In this document: one piece after another, positions 44,748 through 54,129 of the stretch
Layout of the letters: every line of letters starts with the position of its first letter
Numbering within the stretch: position 1 is the first letter of the stretch
Assembly: GCA_050258815.1 (NCBI GenBank)
Contig: JBLMZM010000142.1
Location: 1-64,000, forward strand
Direction: 5' to 3'
Length of the DNA: 64,000 nucleotides
Source: JAAXKN01 sp050258815
GTDB lineage: Bacteria; Bacteroidota; Ignavibacteria; Ignavibacteriales; SURF-24
Notes under the pieces: model-generated
The model's input: the letters and a program-made list of their open reading frames with translations, nothing else
Database searches by the model: none
Told to the model about the DNA's origin: nothing
Program-made: the position numbers and the translations under genes

Positions 44748-47489
44748 ATGGAGCAGTATAATTATAGCTATCACTTTGCTATAGCCATTGGAGCCATAAT
44801 TATCATTTTTCTGGCAGACCTGGCATTACCTTTTGGATTCTGGATATTATATTGTATTCCACTGTTCCTGATATCCTGGAAATGTCCTAACAGGTATTTT
44901 TACCTGCTGGCCGGGTTCTCCACACTGCTTGTGCTAATGGGTCTTGCCTTACATGCTGAAAACAGGAATCCAGCATTCCTTACAAGCCGGGGAGCCGAAA
45001 TTGCAGCCATATGGCTTACCTGCATATTCCTCCTTATAAAAAATAAAACAAATGCAAAACTAAGCGAATCTTTATTGTCGTCTGAAACAATGCTGAATAA
45101 TACAAATTCACTTATCGCATACCTGGATCTAACTTTTTCATTTGTCAGTGTTAATAAGGCATTTGCCGGATATTTCGGAAATGATCCTTCATTTTTTACC
45201 GGGAAAAATTATTTTGAAGTTACCAATACGGGTACCGAAAAAGAACTCTTTTTGCAAACAGTCCGGACAGGAGACCCCTGTTTTTTGAGTGAAACTTCAA
45301 TGATTTCATCAAAGGAACGGGATAAGGAATACTGGAATCTGAGCATTGTCCCCCTGAAAGATTCAGAGAATAGAGTTACAGGTCTGGTGGTATCATTTTT
45401 AAATATTACGGAGCAGATTCGTTCAGAACTGGAATTAAGACATTCACACAGAATACTCAAGAATATATTTACCAGTCTCAATGAGGCCGTATTTCTAATA
45501 GAACCCTCAACTAATACTATAATTGATTGTAATAAAGCAGCTGAAAAGATTTTTGGTTTTACAACAACTGAGTTAATAGGTAAAGATTCAAAAATACTCC
45601 ATGTGAATGAAGAGATGTATTCCCGCTTTGTTCTGGAATCCGGCAGTGCCCTGCTGCATAAAGGATATTATGAAACCGAATACCATCTCAGGAAAAAGAA
45701 CAGAGAAGTATTTATTTCAGAACATTACATTCATCCTATATATGACGAAAACCGGAATCTAACGGTTATTATTAATATAATTCGTGATATAACGGAAAGG
45801 AAAAAAGCCGAGGGACAGATATACAACCAGAAATACCGGGCAGAGGCACTGGCAGGTATTTCCCAGAAGCTAAATGAGGTAACACTCAATTACCAGTCAG
45901 TCCTTGAAACAGCCGTAAAGCAGACGGCACAACTTATCGGTGATGTTTGCGTGATCAGGCTGATTACTGACGACAATAAATGGATCGCTCCTATTGCATT
46001 TTATCATACAGATCAACAAAAGTATGAATTATTGCAGAGAATTATTAACTCTGATACCCAGAGCATCAACGAAGGAATTGCAGGAAAAGTTTTGCGCAAG
46101 GGTCAGCCGGTCCTTGTTCCGTCAATAACAAAGGACATGATCAGGACGAAAAATAAGGAATTTTTCCCCTATTCCGAAGAATACCGCTCTTATAGTTTTC
46201 TGATGGTGCCACTCCGTGTACAGGATCAGTTGATAGGAACAATGGATTTGTCAAGAGATGAACCTGGTCACTCATATACGCAGGACGATCAGCTATTCTT
46301 GCAGAATATTGCAGACAGAGTTGCACTGGCTATCTTTAATGCGCGGCTTTATGATGATAACCTTCGCGAAATAGCAGTACGCAAACAAACTGAATTCACA
46401 TTGCGTCAGAAAGAGGAACAGCTGGCTGAAGCTCAGAAACTGACCCATCTTGGCAGTTATCAGTTCAACGTAAAGAAACAGAAATTGAACTTTTCCGATG
46501 AACTCTTCAGAATCTTTGGATGGGATCCTTCCTTCAATTGTCCCGATATAAATGATGTTGAATCCAGGATTCTGAAGGATGACCTGGAAATATTCAGAAA
46601 ATCAATTACTCTTTCTTCTGATGGGAATGGGTCATTTGACCTTGAATACCGTCTCGGGCTCCCGGATGGGACAATAAAGTTTGTACACAGCAAGTGTAAA
46701 CCTGTCGTTAATAAATCCGGAGAGATTGAAGAAGTATTTGGAGCAGTACTGGATATTACTGAACGCAAAAAGGCCGAAGCGGAACTGAAACAAACGCTTA
46801 CCGAATTAGAAAGGTCAAATAAGGACCTCGAACAGTTTGCTTATGTTGCTTCACACGACCTTCAGGAACCTCTCAGAATGGTTTCAAACTATACCCAGCT
46901 TTTTTCCAAGCGTTACAGGAATAAAATAGATCAGAATGCAGATGAATTCATTGGATTTATTGTTGAAGGTGCCATGAGAATGCAGCACCTGATACGGGAT
47001 TTGCTACTTTATTCCCGTATTTCGGCCAGGAACAGGTCATTTGAACCAGTGGACTTTCAGTATATTCTGACAAAGGTACTATCAAATCTAAGGTTTTTTA
47101 TGGACGAAAATTGTGCGACCATAAAGTCCAATTCACTTCCAACTATACTTGCAGATCCGACTCAGATTGAACAGCTGTTCCTTAATCTGATAATAAATGC
47201 AATAAAATTCCATAATAATGAAAAACCGGTAGTTTTTGTTAAATGTGAATATCAAGACAACGAATGGCTCTTTTCGGTAAGTGATAACGGCATTGGAATA
47301 GATCAGGAATTTTACGAGCGCATTTTTGTGATTTTCCAGCGGCTACACGAAAGAAATGAGTATTCCGGAACCGGAATAGGTCTGGCAATTTGTAAGAAAG
47401 TTGTGGAGCATCATGGGGGAAGAATATGGGTAAATTCAGTTAATGGCAAGGGGTCCACGTTCTATTTTACCATTCCGGCAAGGAACTAA
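44748..47489 (+). CDS. PAS/GAF sensor histidine kinase
   Basis: A 913-aa membrane-bound sensor kinase. Order: two to four N-terminal hydrophobic helices (about 8-100), PAS (about 115-225), PAS (about 235-350), GAF (about 370-520), PAS (about 555-670), then the kinase core. The phosphorylated His is in A-S-H-D-L-Q-E-P-L (phytochrome-type HisKA). The ATPase has all boxes: N (L-N-L-I-I-N-A-I-K-F), G1 (S-D-N-G-I-G-I-D) and G2 (G-T-G-I-G-L-A-I). AGAGGGG precedes the ATG. No response regulator is encoded next to it; the ligand is unknown. Confidence 0.93.
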   Translation: MEQYNYSYHFAIAIGAIIIIFLADLALPFGFWILYCIPLFLISWKCPNRYFYLLAGFSTLLVLMGLALHAENRNPAFLTSRGAEIAAIWLTCIFLLIKNKTNAKLSESLLSSETMLNNTNSLIAYLDLTFSFVSVNKAFAGYFGNDPSFFTGKNYFEVTNTGTEKELFLQTVRTGDPCFLSETSMISSKERDKEYWNLSIVPLKDSENRVTGLVVSFLNITEQIRSELELRHSHRILKNIFTSLNEAVFLIEPSTNTIIDCNKAAEKIFGFTTTELIGKDSKILHVNEEMYSRFVLESGSALLHKGYYETEYHLRKKNREVFISEHYIHPIYDENRNLTVIINIIRDITERKKAEGQIYNQKYRAEALAGISQKLNEVTLNYQSVLETAVKQTAQLIGDVCVIRLITDDNKWIAPIAFYHTDQQKYELLQRIINSDTQSINEGIAGKVLRKGQPVLVPSITKDMIRTKNKEFFPYSEEYRSYSFLMVPLRVQDQLIGTMDLSRDEPGHSYTQDDQLFLQNIADRVALAIFNARLYDDNLREIAVRKQTEFTLRQKEEQLAEAQKLTHLGSYQFNVKKQKLNFSDELFRIFGWDPSFNCPDINDVESRILKDDLEIFRKSITLSSDGNGSFDLEYRLGLPDGTIKFVHSKCKPVVNKSGEIEEVFGAVLDITERKKAEAELKQTLTELERSNKDLEQFAYVASHDLQEPLRMVSNYTQLFSKRYRNKIDQNADEFIGFIVEGAMRMQHLIRDLLLYSRISARNRSFEPVDFQYILTKVLSNLRFFMDENCATIKSNSLPTILADPTQIEQLFLNLIINAIKFHNNEKPVVFVKCEYQDNEWLFSVSDNGIGIDQEFYERIFVIFQRLHERNEYSGTGIGLAICKKVVEHHGGRIWVNSVNGKGSTFYFTIPARN

Positions 47490-47995
47490 AACTTATTATA
47501 AAACAGCATTTGCTGCTTATACTTTAATATATATTTGTTTTAATAAATGTTTACAGACAAATTCTCCGCTATTTAAGATCCCTTTTACAACTTCAGAATC
47601 ACATAATTGAACCCAGTTCTCCGGAAATATCGGGTTAATTACGGCTATTTTACTATTAAAAACATTCTACATCACAAAACATACTCTGAATATATATTTT
47701 TTTTTATGATGGTTTGCGTAAATGAAATTTAATTATATATTATTATTAGATACCTATGTGCATACCAAATATTTGATATAACTGCTTTAATGTTATGATT
47801 TGATGAGTTGGAAACCTGCTACCATACCTGCGAGTTGTTCTTTGATTATCCTGATACATATTATTGCCTCATTGGAAATGTATCAAACTGAGATAAAATA
47901 ATGGCAAAGGCTTATACTATCAGATCGTTATATTATTAATAATTCTTATCGTTGAAGATGAGGATAAAGTTATATTAATTAGGAGGGAGGCACTT
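47490..47995. other. Long AT-rich intergenic region after the sensor kinase
   Basis: About 506 bases, very AT-rich. I looked for CRISPR-like repeats because a cas6 gene lies nearby and found none; no tRNA or terminator stands out. The last 100 bases are open in the frame of the following small gene, and the translation of about 47942-47986 resembles the first strand of a response-regulator receiver domain, but it has no start codon. Confidence 0.5.
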
Positions 47996-48253
47996 ATGGA
48001 ACTGTTTTGGTTATTTGTTGTATGGGTATTTGTATTATACCTCGTCCGCATTCACATGGAATTATTCGCATATAGAAAATATTTCAGCCAACATAATAAT
48101 ATCTATGTTCCTTCATACAAAGAGATAATAAAAATGGACCACTGGAGCTTGCGTCTGGTGCAGTTTATATTTTCTCAGTTCAGAAAGTCCGATAAGAAAG
48201 TTACTGAATCATTATCCCCTGTTTACAGAAAGAAGTTGATCCCAATGTCATAA
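47996..48253 (+). CDS. Small membrane protein of unknown function
   Basis: 85 aa. A hydrophobic N-terminal helix (residues 2-19, rich in Trp, Phe, Val and Leu) is followed by a basic cytoplasmic tail with Y-V-P-S-Y-K-E-I-I-K and many Lys/Arg. The ribosome-binding site is very strong (AGGAGGGAGG, six bases before ATG 47996), which supports a real and well-translated gene. No family is recognised. cas6 follows after 221 bases. Confidence 0.6.
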   Translation: MELFWLFVVWVFVLYLVRIHMELFAYRKYFSQHNNIYVPSYKEIIKMDHWSLRLVQFIFSQFRKSDKKVTESLSPVYRKKLIPMS

Positions 48254-48474
48254 TATTTTTGTCGGATGAAGGTTGATAATTCGGATAATAACCTTATTTC
48301 ATTACAAATTTGCCGGTTTATCTTATTATGATACCTTTATCTGATCTTAACGCTGATCTTCTCAGACGTTAAATGTAATAAATTTATACAATTGAAATTA
48401 GCAAAAAATAATCATAGTTTATTACTTTAATTATACAATTCCACATTTTTCATTAATGAGATTAAGCTTATATT

Positions 48475-49275
48475 ATGCGTTTAATACTAAAAATGAAAGC
48501 TATTAAAGAGAATGAATTCCCATATAATTATAATTCATTTGTATCAGCTGAAATTTCCAGGCTATTTGGATTTGAATCCCCTGAATTTAAGAAATTCCTG
48601 AGTTCAAAAGATTTCCGCTTTGCCGATAAATCATTTTCTCTTTTTACCTTTAATCTTCATTTTGAAAATGTTATTCACCGGAAAAATAAGCTTCATCTGA
48701 GAAGCAACAATGCACATTTGTACGTTTCTTTCCCGCTTATTGATGAATATGTGTCCAGTGTAGTTATGGATAAACTCCCGGAAAAGCAGCTGATGGTGCC
48801 TAAAAGATACCCCGAGCCATTTTTCACCATTACGAAGGTTGAGCAGCTGCCCGAACCTGACTTTACCAAACCACTCTCCTTTATTCCCAAGTCACCTCTT
48901 GTCTTATCTACAAAGCGTAAGATAAAGAATATTCTGAGAACATATTACATGAGTTATCAGGATGACATTTACGAGGTTGTGAAATTATTCAGGGAAGATC
49001 TTTGCCGAAAATATAGTTACATATATAACACTGCAGTAGCTTCGGAGAATATTGGTTTTCAATGGGATCATGATTTTATTACCAAAAATGCAGGGACTAC
49101 AAAGAAGCTCAGACCAAAATTCTCCCTGGAACATAATGACAGAAAATTTACAGTTATGGGGAACATGGTTCCATTTAGCCTCAAAGGAAACCCTGAACTA
49201 TTAAAGGTTGGATATTATTGCGGTTTTGGAAAACTTAACTTTCTGGGATTCGGCTTTAGCGAACTCCAGGATTAA
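48475..49275 (+). CDS. cas6: Stand-alone CRISPR-associated endoribonuclease Cas6
   Basis: Cas6 cuts CRISPR precursor RNA within repeats. It is 266 aa, the usual length. The N-terminus reads as a ferredoxin-like strand followed by F-P-Y-N-Y-N-S-F-V-S-A-E-I-S, the characteristic Cas6 helix-1 pattern. The C-terminus has the glycine-rich loop G-F-G-K-L-N-F-L-G-F-G-F (about 250-261) that defines the family. Candidate catalytic His residues lie at about 61-72. No other cas gene and no repeat array is in the window. The stop codon overlaps the convergent gene by 4 bases. Family assignment is from these patterns, not from a search. Confidence 0.78.
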   Translation: MRLILKMKAIKENEFPYNYNSFVSAEISRLFGFESPEFKKFLSSKDFRFADKSFSLFTFNLHFENVIHRKNKLHLRSNNAHLYVSFPLIDEYVSSVVMDKLPEKQLMVPKRYPEPFFTITKVEQLPEPDFTKPLSFIPKSPLVLSTKRKIKNILRTYYMSYQDDIYEVVKLFREDLCRKYSYIYNTAVASENIGFQWDHDFITKNAGTTKKLRPKFSLEHNDRKFTVMGNMVPFSLKGNPELLKVGYYCGFGKLNFLGFGFSELQD

Positions 49276-49937
49276 CAGTACTTTGCTTTTGTTCTTTCTC
49301 TTTTATTCCCTCTCCTGATCATAATGTACTTGTCGCAAAAATCGGTATAGCTATCGCTCAGAATTTCAACGTAGCTATCCATATCATCCAGTAATTCATC
49401 TGCTTCTGAAAACAGACCATTGATCTTAATTACTGTACGGATAGAGAAATAATTGCTTGCAATGTTGGTTACTTTCTTCTCCCTGAACTCTTCGATTCTG
49501 GTTTTAAGAAACCGAAGCACCTGGTCGTGAATACCATAACTTTTCAGAGCAGTCAGATTTCTCATTGACAGGACATAAATAGTATAGGCTTTTTGAAGAA
49601 TTTCATTATTGGTAAGTTTCAGAAAGTATTTTTGGCTGCATTTCCCCTCATTTTCCAATTGCTCATTACCCGAATCTTTCCCCAATGTGTGTAAAGCTGA
49701 AGCTATGGGCAGGAGGACAAGAACAAGTTCATCCCTGACTTTGGTATTCCTCATCTGGCGGGAATATACCTCATATCTGAATTCATTTTGTTTCTGTTTG
49801 ATAACTTCAATTACTTTGCAGAATCTGGTAGCTGAAGATGAGAAGGCCCGGATATTTGAAACAATATCCCTGTTTTCAGTCAAGAGGGTTACTACTGAAT
49901 AATAACGGCTTAGCCTTTTGTTTTCCATAGGAATCAT
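49272..49937 (-). CDS. Helical protein of unknown function
   Basis: 221 aa, rich in Lys, Glu, Arg and Leu, predicted almost wholly helical with no signal peptide, membrane segment or cysteine cluster. GAGGT lies five bases before ATG 49937, supporting this start over Met4. The end overlaps cas6 by 4 bases in convergent orientation, so the two transcripts are antisense at their 3' ends. Possible coiled-coil stretches lie near residues 20-60 and 140-215. I do not recognise a family. Confidence 0.6.
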   Translation of the reverse strand: MIPMENKRLSRYYSVVTLLTENRDIVSNIRAFSSSATRFCKVIEVIKQKQNEFRYEVYSRQMRNTKVRDELVLVLLPIASALHTLGKDSGNEQLENEGKCSQKYFLKLTNNEILQKAYTIYVLSMRNLTALKSYGIHDQVLRFLKTRIEEFREKKVTNIASNYFSIRTVIKINGLFSEADELLDDMDSYVEILSDSYTDFCDKYIMIRRGNKRERTKAKYC

Positions 49938-50015
49938 TTACTACCTCATTAATCACAAATCTATAACATCTATTCCTGTTCTGATCCATCAGAATAATTA
50001 TTCCTGCTCAGGATA

Positions 50016-50168
50016 TTAAAAAATCTTTTCTCTTTTCTCACGGATAAACTCCCTGCTGGCAAGTATAACACCAAGTACGAGAAGTAAATGAATTCCTCCT
50101 CCTAAAGTATATGAACTGGTTATACCTATAAGCCAAATAAATACGAGAATAAAAAAATTCCACAACAT
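50016..50168 (-). CDS. Lmo0937/DUF5670-type small membrane protein
   Basis: A 50-aa protein with two short hydrophobic helices (about 5-19 and 27-37) separated by S-S-Y-T-L-G-G-G-I-H, and a basic tail R-E-K-R-E-K-I-F. The pattern W-L-x-G-x-x-S-x-Y-T-L-G-G-x-I-H matches the lmo0937 (DUF5670) family of tiny stress-linked membrane proteins. AAGGAG stands four bases before the ATG, so translation is well supported. Function is unknown. About 180 bases upstream up to dnaE hold its promoter region, with no clear motif beyond a TTACGTAA palindrome. Confidence 0.75.
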   Translation of the reverse strand: MLWNFFILVFIWLIGITSSYTLGGGIHLLLVLGVILASREFIREKREKIF

Positions 50169-50348
50169 GGGTTCTCCTTGATAAAAGTTGAATAATCAGA
50201 TAGGGTTGTAGAAAATTAACCTTTTTACAGGCCCGACGGTATAGGTTTGTTTCTGATATTTACGTAAGTATTTCTTTACTTTTTTTGTAGGTATTTTCCT
50301 GATACGGAGGGAATGGTATTGACAAAAGGATAAAGATATTATATGATA

Positions 50349-52025
50349 TTAGGTTATAGATTTTTGATGGTTAATTTCGAATATTTTGGGAACAGTGTTC
50401 CCCGTCTTAACGGGGCTGCCTTCATTTATTTTGATCAAAGTATCTTTCAGGACTCCCAATGACCGCTGACTCAGCAGGTCTATCTTGATCAGGCCCATAT
50501 CTTCAATCGAATACATATCCGGTTGAGTTACAATTAGTCCCAATCCCTTGTTCTTAGCGTATTCAAGCGCAACATAATCAGTCATTGTCCCCTGCGTGAT
50601 CACTATTCCGCTGGGATGAATGCTCAGGTGCCGGGGAAAGCCAGCCAGTTGGGAAGCAATTTCAATTATATTGTTCCATGGCTCCTCATCCAGCTTTAAT
50701 GACTTGGTTTCGGGAAATTTCTTTGCAATATCGACCAGGTTTTGAGCACCGGTCCATGGGATAAACTTACTGTATTTAGATATTTCCTCTTCCGGTATGC
50801 CAAATACTTTAGCCGTCTCCCTGAAAGCGGAGCGGGCCCTGAATGTTACGATTGTAGATATCATGGCTACACTGCTGTAGCCATATTTCTCGTAAACATA
50901 CCTTATGATCTGGTCCCTCTCTTTCCAGGAAAAGTCCAGATCAACGTCAGGAGGACTCAACCTGCCTCTGTTTAAGAATCTTTCAAAATAAAAATTATGT
51001 CTGACGGGATCAACCTGTGTAAAATCCAGACAATATGAAACAAGACTGTTGGCAGCAGAACCGCGTCCGATTGACAGCATACCTCTCTTCCGGGCCTCTC
51101 TGATTATATCCCATATGACCAGAAAGTAATCTGTATAGTTAAGTTCATCTATTACCTGAAGTTCATAGTGCAGCCTTTTTACGACCCGGTCAGTTATAGG
51201 TTTATATTTTTTTTCCAGGCCGTGGAAGCAGACCTTCCACAGGTATGAAAATGCTGTTTCGCCTTCAGGGAGCGGGAATATGGGAAATTTCTGCCGGCCC
51301 AATTCCAGGTCGACCTTACAATTTTGTACAATATGCTCAATGTTCCACAAGGATTCCGGTAAAGCCCTCCAAAGTTTTTTAATTTCATCCGAAGACTTTA
51401 AACAGTATTCTTCATCAACCAGGTCCTCATCGTTCAGATTATATACCGTAGTATTCCTCCGGATCGCAGTAACCACTTTGTGGAGTAAATAGTCTTCAGG
51501 CTTAGGAAAATAGGCTGGGTGTGACGCAACTATCTGGAGGCCACTGGCTTTGGCAAACTCGTATAATCTTCTCGTTTTCTTTTTCTGTTTTTCTGTTACA
51601 ATCAGTTCGGCGAATATATTTTCCTTCCAGTTCTGGCAATTTTTTATCTTTTCGAGTAAATCCAGGGAGGAAGATATTACAAAAAGATCATTTATATTCT
51701 GGCGGAATACATTTACGAGGGAGAAATCATCCTTTAATTTCCTGGCAGTGATCAATTTACAAAGCTGAGAATACCCTGTATTATTCCTGGCAATAAAAAC
51801 AGCCTGTTGTTCAGGATGGTTTGGGTCATCCAGCAGAGCACCAAGTATGGGTTTAATATTTTCGGCCTGGGCCTTTTTAGCAAACTGAATCAGACCATAC
51901 ATATTATTTGTATCGCACAGGGCAGCATACTGGCTGCCATTGTCTTTAGCATGTGCAATCAGCCTGTCGGGCATTATACTCCCCTGCAGGAGCGAATAAT
52001 AGGAATGATTATGGAGTGACAGCAT
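50349..52025 (-). CDS. DnaE-type DNA polymerase alpha subunit, truncated after the palm
   Basis: 558 aa, about half of a normal DnaE/DnaE2. The PHP domain (1-270) starts with L-H-N-H-S-Y-Y-S-L-L, the palm begins near 290 and carries P-P-D-V-D-L-D-F (Asp362 and Asp364), the thumb follows, and the third catalytic Asp516 is in I-K-I-D-L-L-S-Q-R-S-L. The reading frame stops 42 residues later. Fingers, clamp-binding and OB domains (about 500 residues) are missing, and the downstream DNA does not encode them. It may be a remnant or a short polymerase. It is the last gene of the lexA operon, 45 bases after dinB. Confidence 0.85.
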   Translation of the reverse strand: MLSLHNHSYYSLLQGSIMPDRLIAHAKDNGSQYAALCDTNNMYGLIQFAKKAQAENIKPILGALLDDPNHPEQQAVFIARNNTGYSQLCKLITARKLKDDFSLVNVFRQNINDLFVISSSLDLLEKIKNCQNWKENIFAELIVTEKQKKKTRRLYEFAKASGLQIVASHPAYFPKPEDYLLHKVVTAIRRNTTVYNLNDEDLVDEEYCLKSSDEIKKLWRALPESLWNIEHIVQNCKVDLELGRQKFPIFPLPEGETAFSYLWKVCFHGLEKKYKPITDRVVKRLHYELQVIDELNYTDYFLVIWDIIREARKRGMLSIGRGSAANSLVSYCLDFTQVDPVRHNFYFERFLNRGRLSPPDVDLDFSWKERDQIIRYVYEKYGYSSVAMISTIVTFRARSAFRETAKVFGIPEEEISKYSKFIPWTGAQNLVDIAKKFPETKSLKLDEEPWNNIIEIASQLAGFPRHLSIHPSGIVITQGTMTDYVALEYAKNKGLGLIVTQPDMYSIEDMGLIKIDLLSQRSLGVLKDTLIKINEGSPVKTGNTVPKIFEINHQKSIT

Positions 52026-52070
52026 ATGTGTAATTCACCCTGGATGCCTGGTGGAAAAATCCCATCAACC

Positions 52071-53213
52071 CTAGTCCTTACCTATAAAAACAGATGAGTA
52101 TCCATACTTGCCCCTGAGAGCGTTGATTGCCTGCAGCATCTTTTTCCTTTTTGTAAATTCATTTTCAAAAAGGGTTTGCTGCTCTGCAAACACACTGAAA
52201 TTGCCAAGGTGAATTCCTATCAGCCTTATTGCCACCCTGCGCATATATGCCTTGTGAAAGAGTTCAAGGGCAACCTGATAGATAGCCTGATCGTCATCTG
52301 TAGGCTGCACTGTCTTTGACCTGATTACCGTAACAAAATCCGAATAGCGCAGTTTCATGCTTATAGTAGCAGTCTGCCAGCCCGACTCCCTGAGTAGCTG
52401 ACACACCTTCCCTGTCAGTTCAAACAGGGTCTTTATTATAACCTTCTTATCAGAAATATCTTCACTAAATGTATTTTCCTTGGATATACTCTTTCTTTCA
52501 TGCGAAGGGGTCAGGTACTCAGTCCCTTTGCCATTAGCCTTATTCCATAGGTCGAGACCGTTCTGGCCAAACGCCACCGAGAAGTAATCGGGTGAAGCGC
52601 TTGCAATATCTCCTATGGTATAAAAACCTTTTGCATTAAGCTGCTTAAGGGTTACCTTCCCTACTCCCGGGATTGTTTCAACCGGCATTCGCCTCAGGAA
52701 TTCCTTTTCCATTTCAGGAGCCACATAAGTTACTCCTTTGGGTTTCATAAAATCAGAAGCTATTTTAGCTATGGTTTTATTGCTGCCTATTCCGATTGAA
52801 CAGGGAAGCATAAGTTCGTGCATGATCTGCTGCTGAAGAGAACTGGCCAACACAATTGAAGGTCCATAAATCCGCTGGCATCCCGTAAAATCCATGTAGA
52901 ATTCATCGATAGAAGCCTGTTCTATGATAGGAGCATACCTGTCCAGAATATTCTTTACAGCCCTGGAGTAACTTGTGTATTCACTATAATGTCCGTGTAA
53001 ATAAATTCCCTGAGGGCAAAGTCTGTATGCATGCCTTATGGGCATTGCAGAATGCAGGCCATATTTCCTGGCCTCATAAGAGCATGCAGCAACCACTCCC
53101 CTGCCCTGCGGATCTCCGCCTACGACTACCGGTTTTCCTTCCAGAGAAGGGTCCAATATCCTTTCCACAGAAATAAAAAATGCATCCAGATCCAAATGAA
53201 ATATAGTCCGCAA
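52071..53213 (-). CDS. dinB: Y-family translesion DNA polymerase (DinB/Pol IV type)
   Basis: Copies past damaged bases, error-prone, SOS-induced. It is 380 aa. The catalytic residues are Asp8 in L-D-L-D-A-F-F and Asp103-Glu104 in S-I-D-E-F-Y. P-G-V-G-K-V marks the thumb helix-hairpin-helix region. Near the C-terminus E-Q-Q-T-L-F-E contains Q-x-x-L-F, a sliding-clamp binding motif. The TTG start at 53213 has GAGGAG at the right distance, 9 bases after the DUF72 gene. Confidence 0.93.
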   Translation of the reverse strand: MRTIFHLDLDAFFISVERILDPSLEGKPVVVGGDPQGRGVVAACSYEARKYGLHSAMPIRHAYRLCPQGIYLHGHYSEYTSYSRAVKNILDRYAPIIEQASIDEFYMDFTGCQRIYGPSIVLASSLQQQIMHELMLPCSIGIGSNKTIAKIASDFMKPKGVTYVAPEMEKEFLRRMPVETIPGVGKVTLKQLNAKGFYTIGDIASASPDYFSVAFGQNGLDLWNKANGKGTEYLTPSHERKSISKENTFSEDISDKKVIIKTLFELTGKVCQLLRESGWQTATISMKLRYSDFVTVIRSKTVQPTDDDQAIYQVALELFHKAYMRRVAIRLIGIHLGNFSVFAEQQTLFENEFTKRKKMLQAINALRGKYGYSSVFIGKD

Positions 53214-53222
53214 TAGAGCTCC

Positions 53223-54107
53223 TCAGCTGGCTTTAATTTTTGATAGCCTGGGAAATGAGTCCGACAGGCTATCGGGTATAATTACTTTAGTTCTTCCCCT
53301 CAGCATGTAGAGCAATTCAAAAGCATTGACAATCCCATAGCTGCTGGGATGATTATTCATTATGACGTAAATTTCCTTTACCTGATCATATACTTCTTTC
53401 AGCTTCTGTTCAATTTCCACCAGCTCACCAGGTGTATATAAGTATTTATATCTCTCGCTGGCCTGCTCATACGTCTGTTTTTTGCCATAGTTATCTATGG
53501 ATTTCTTCCACTCCTCGACATTTCTTCCATGAAAACGGAAATATGCCCTGCTGTTTGTTATTACTGGTTCAAATGGTACCGACTTTCCGATTTGGGGCTG
53601 ATCTATCGTACAAAGGGATATATCCAGTTCCCTGAAAAAATCATATGCATCCTTATTATTCCATGAAGCATGCCTTACTTCCACAAAGCGGTTATAGTTC
53701 CCGAAGATATCATTAAGCTCCCGTATATGCCCGATGGCAGCTCCATCAAAAGCAAATGAATAGGGGAATTGAATAAGCAAGCCCCCTAGTCTTTGAGCCC
53801 GGGAAAGGATGTGCAGGTTATCCTGCACGGCTTTAATATTCGGCTGCTCAAATTTCCTGGCATGAGTAAAATCCTGGTGGAGTTTCAGCGTAAAAAGGAA
53901 ATCCTCCACGTCCTCAATTTTTTCTGTCCAGCCTTCTATGATTTTGGGACTGAGATACGTGTAATAAGTTGAATTAACTTCTACTACATTAAAATACTGC
54001 GCATAGAATTTAAGCCAGTCGAAATTTTTTGTCTGGGATTTTGGGTAGAAGTTGGGCACCCAGTCCTTATATGACCAGCCCGCCGTCCCCACATAAGTTT
54101 TGATCAT
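53223..54107 (-). CDS. DUF72 (YecE-family) protein
   Basis: 294 aa, TIM-barrel protein family of unknown biochemical role. Conserved segments are Y-V-G-T-A-G-W-S-Y-K-D-W at the N-terminus, N-S-T-Y-Y-T, T-L-K-L-H-Q-D-F-T-H, Q-F-P-Y-S-F, and the R-F-H-G-R-N motif near the C-terminal third. The true start is ATG 54107 (GAGGGAG upstream); longer starts overlap lexA. It lies 22 bases after lexA and 9 before dinB, so it is transcribed with SOS genes, pointing to a link with DNA damage. Confidence 0.9.
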   Translation of the reverse strand: MIKTYVGTAGWSYKDWVPNFYPKSQTKNFDWLKFYAQYFNVVEVNSTYYTYLSPKIIEGWTEKIEDVEDFLFTLKLHQDFTHARKFEQPNIKAVQDNLHILSRAQRLGGLLIQFPYSFAFDGAAIGHIRELNDIFGNYNRFVEVRHASWNNKDAYDFFRELDISLCTIDQPQIGKSVPFEPVITNSRAYFRFHGRNVEEWKKSIDNYGKKQTYEQASERYKYLYTPGELVEIEQKLKEVYDQVKEIYVIMNNHPSSYGIVNAFELLYMLRGRTKVIIPDSLSDSFPRLSKIKAS

Positions 54108-54129
54108 ACTATCTCCCTCATTTTGTATT

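Noticed and set aside
47490..48474. Possible CRISPR array beside cas6
   Set aside because: Read through for direct repeats of 25-40 bases. Only short AT-rich words recur (for example ATACAATT twice); there is no regular spacing.
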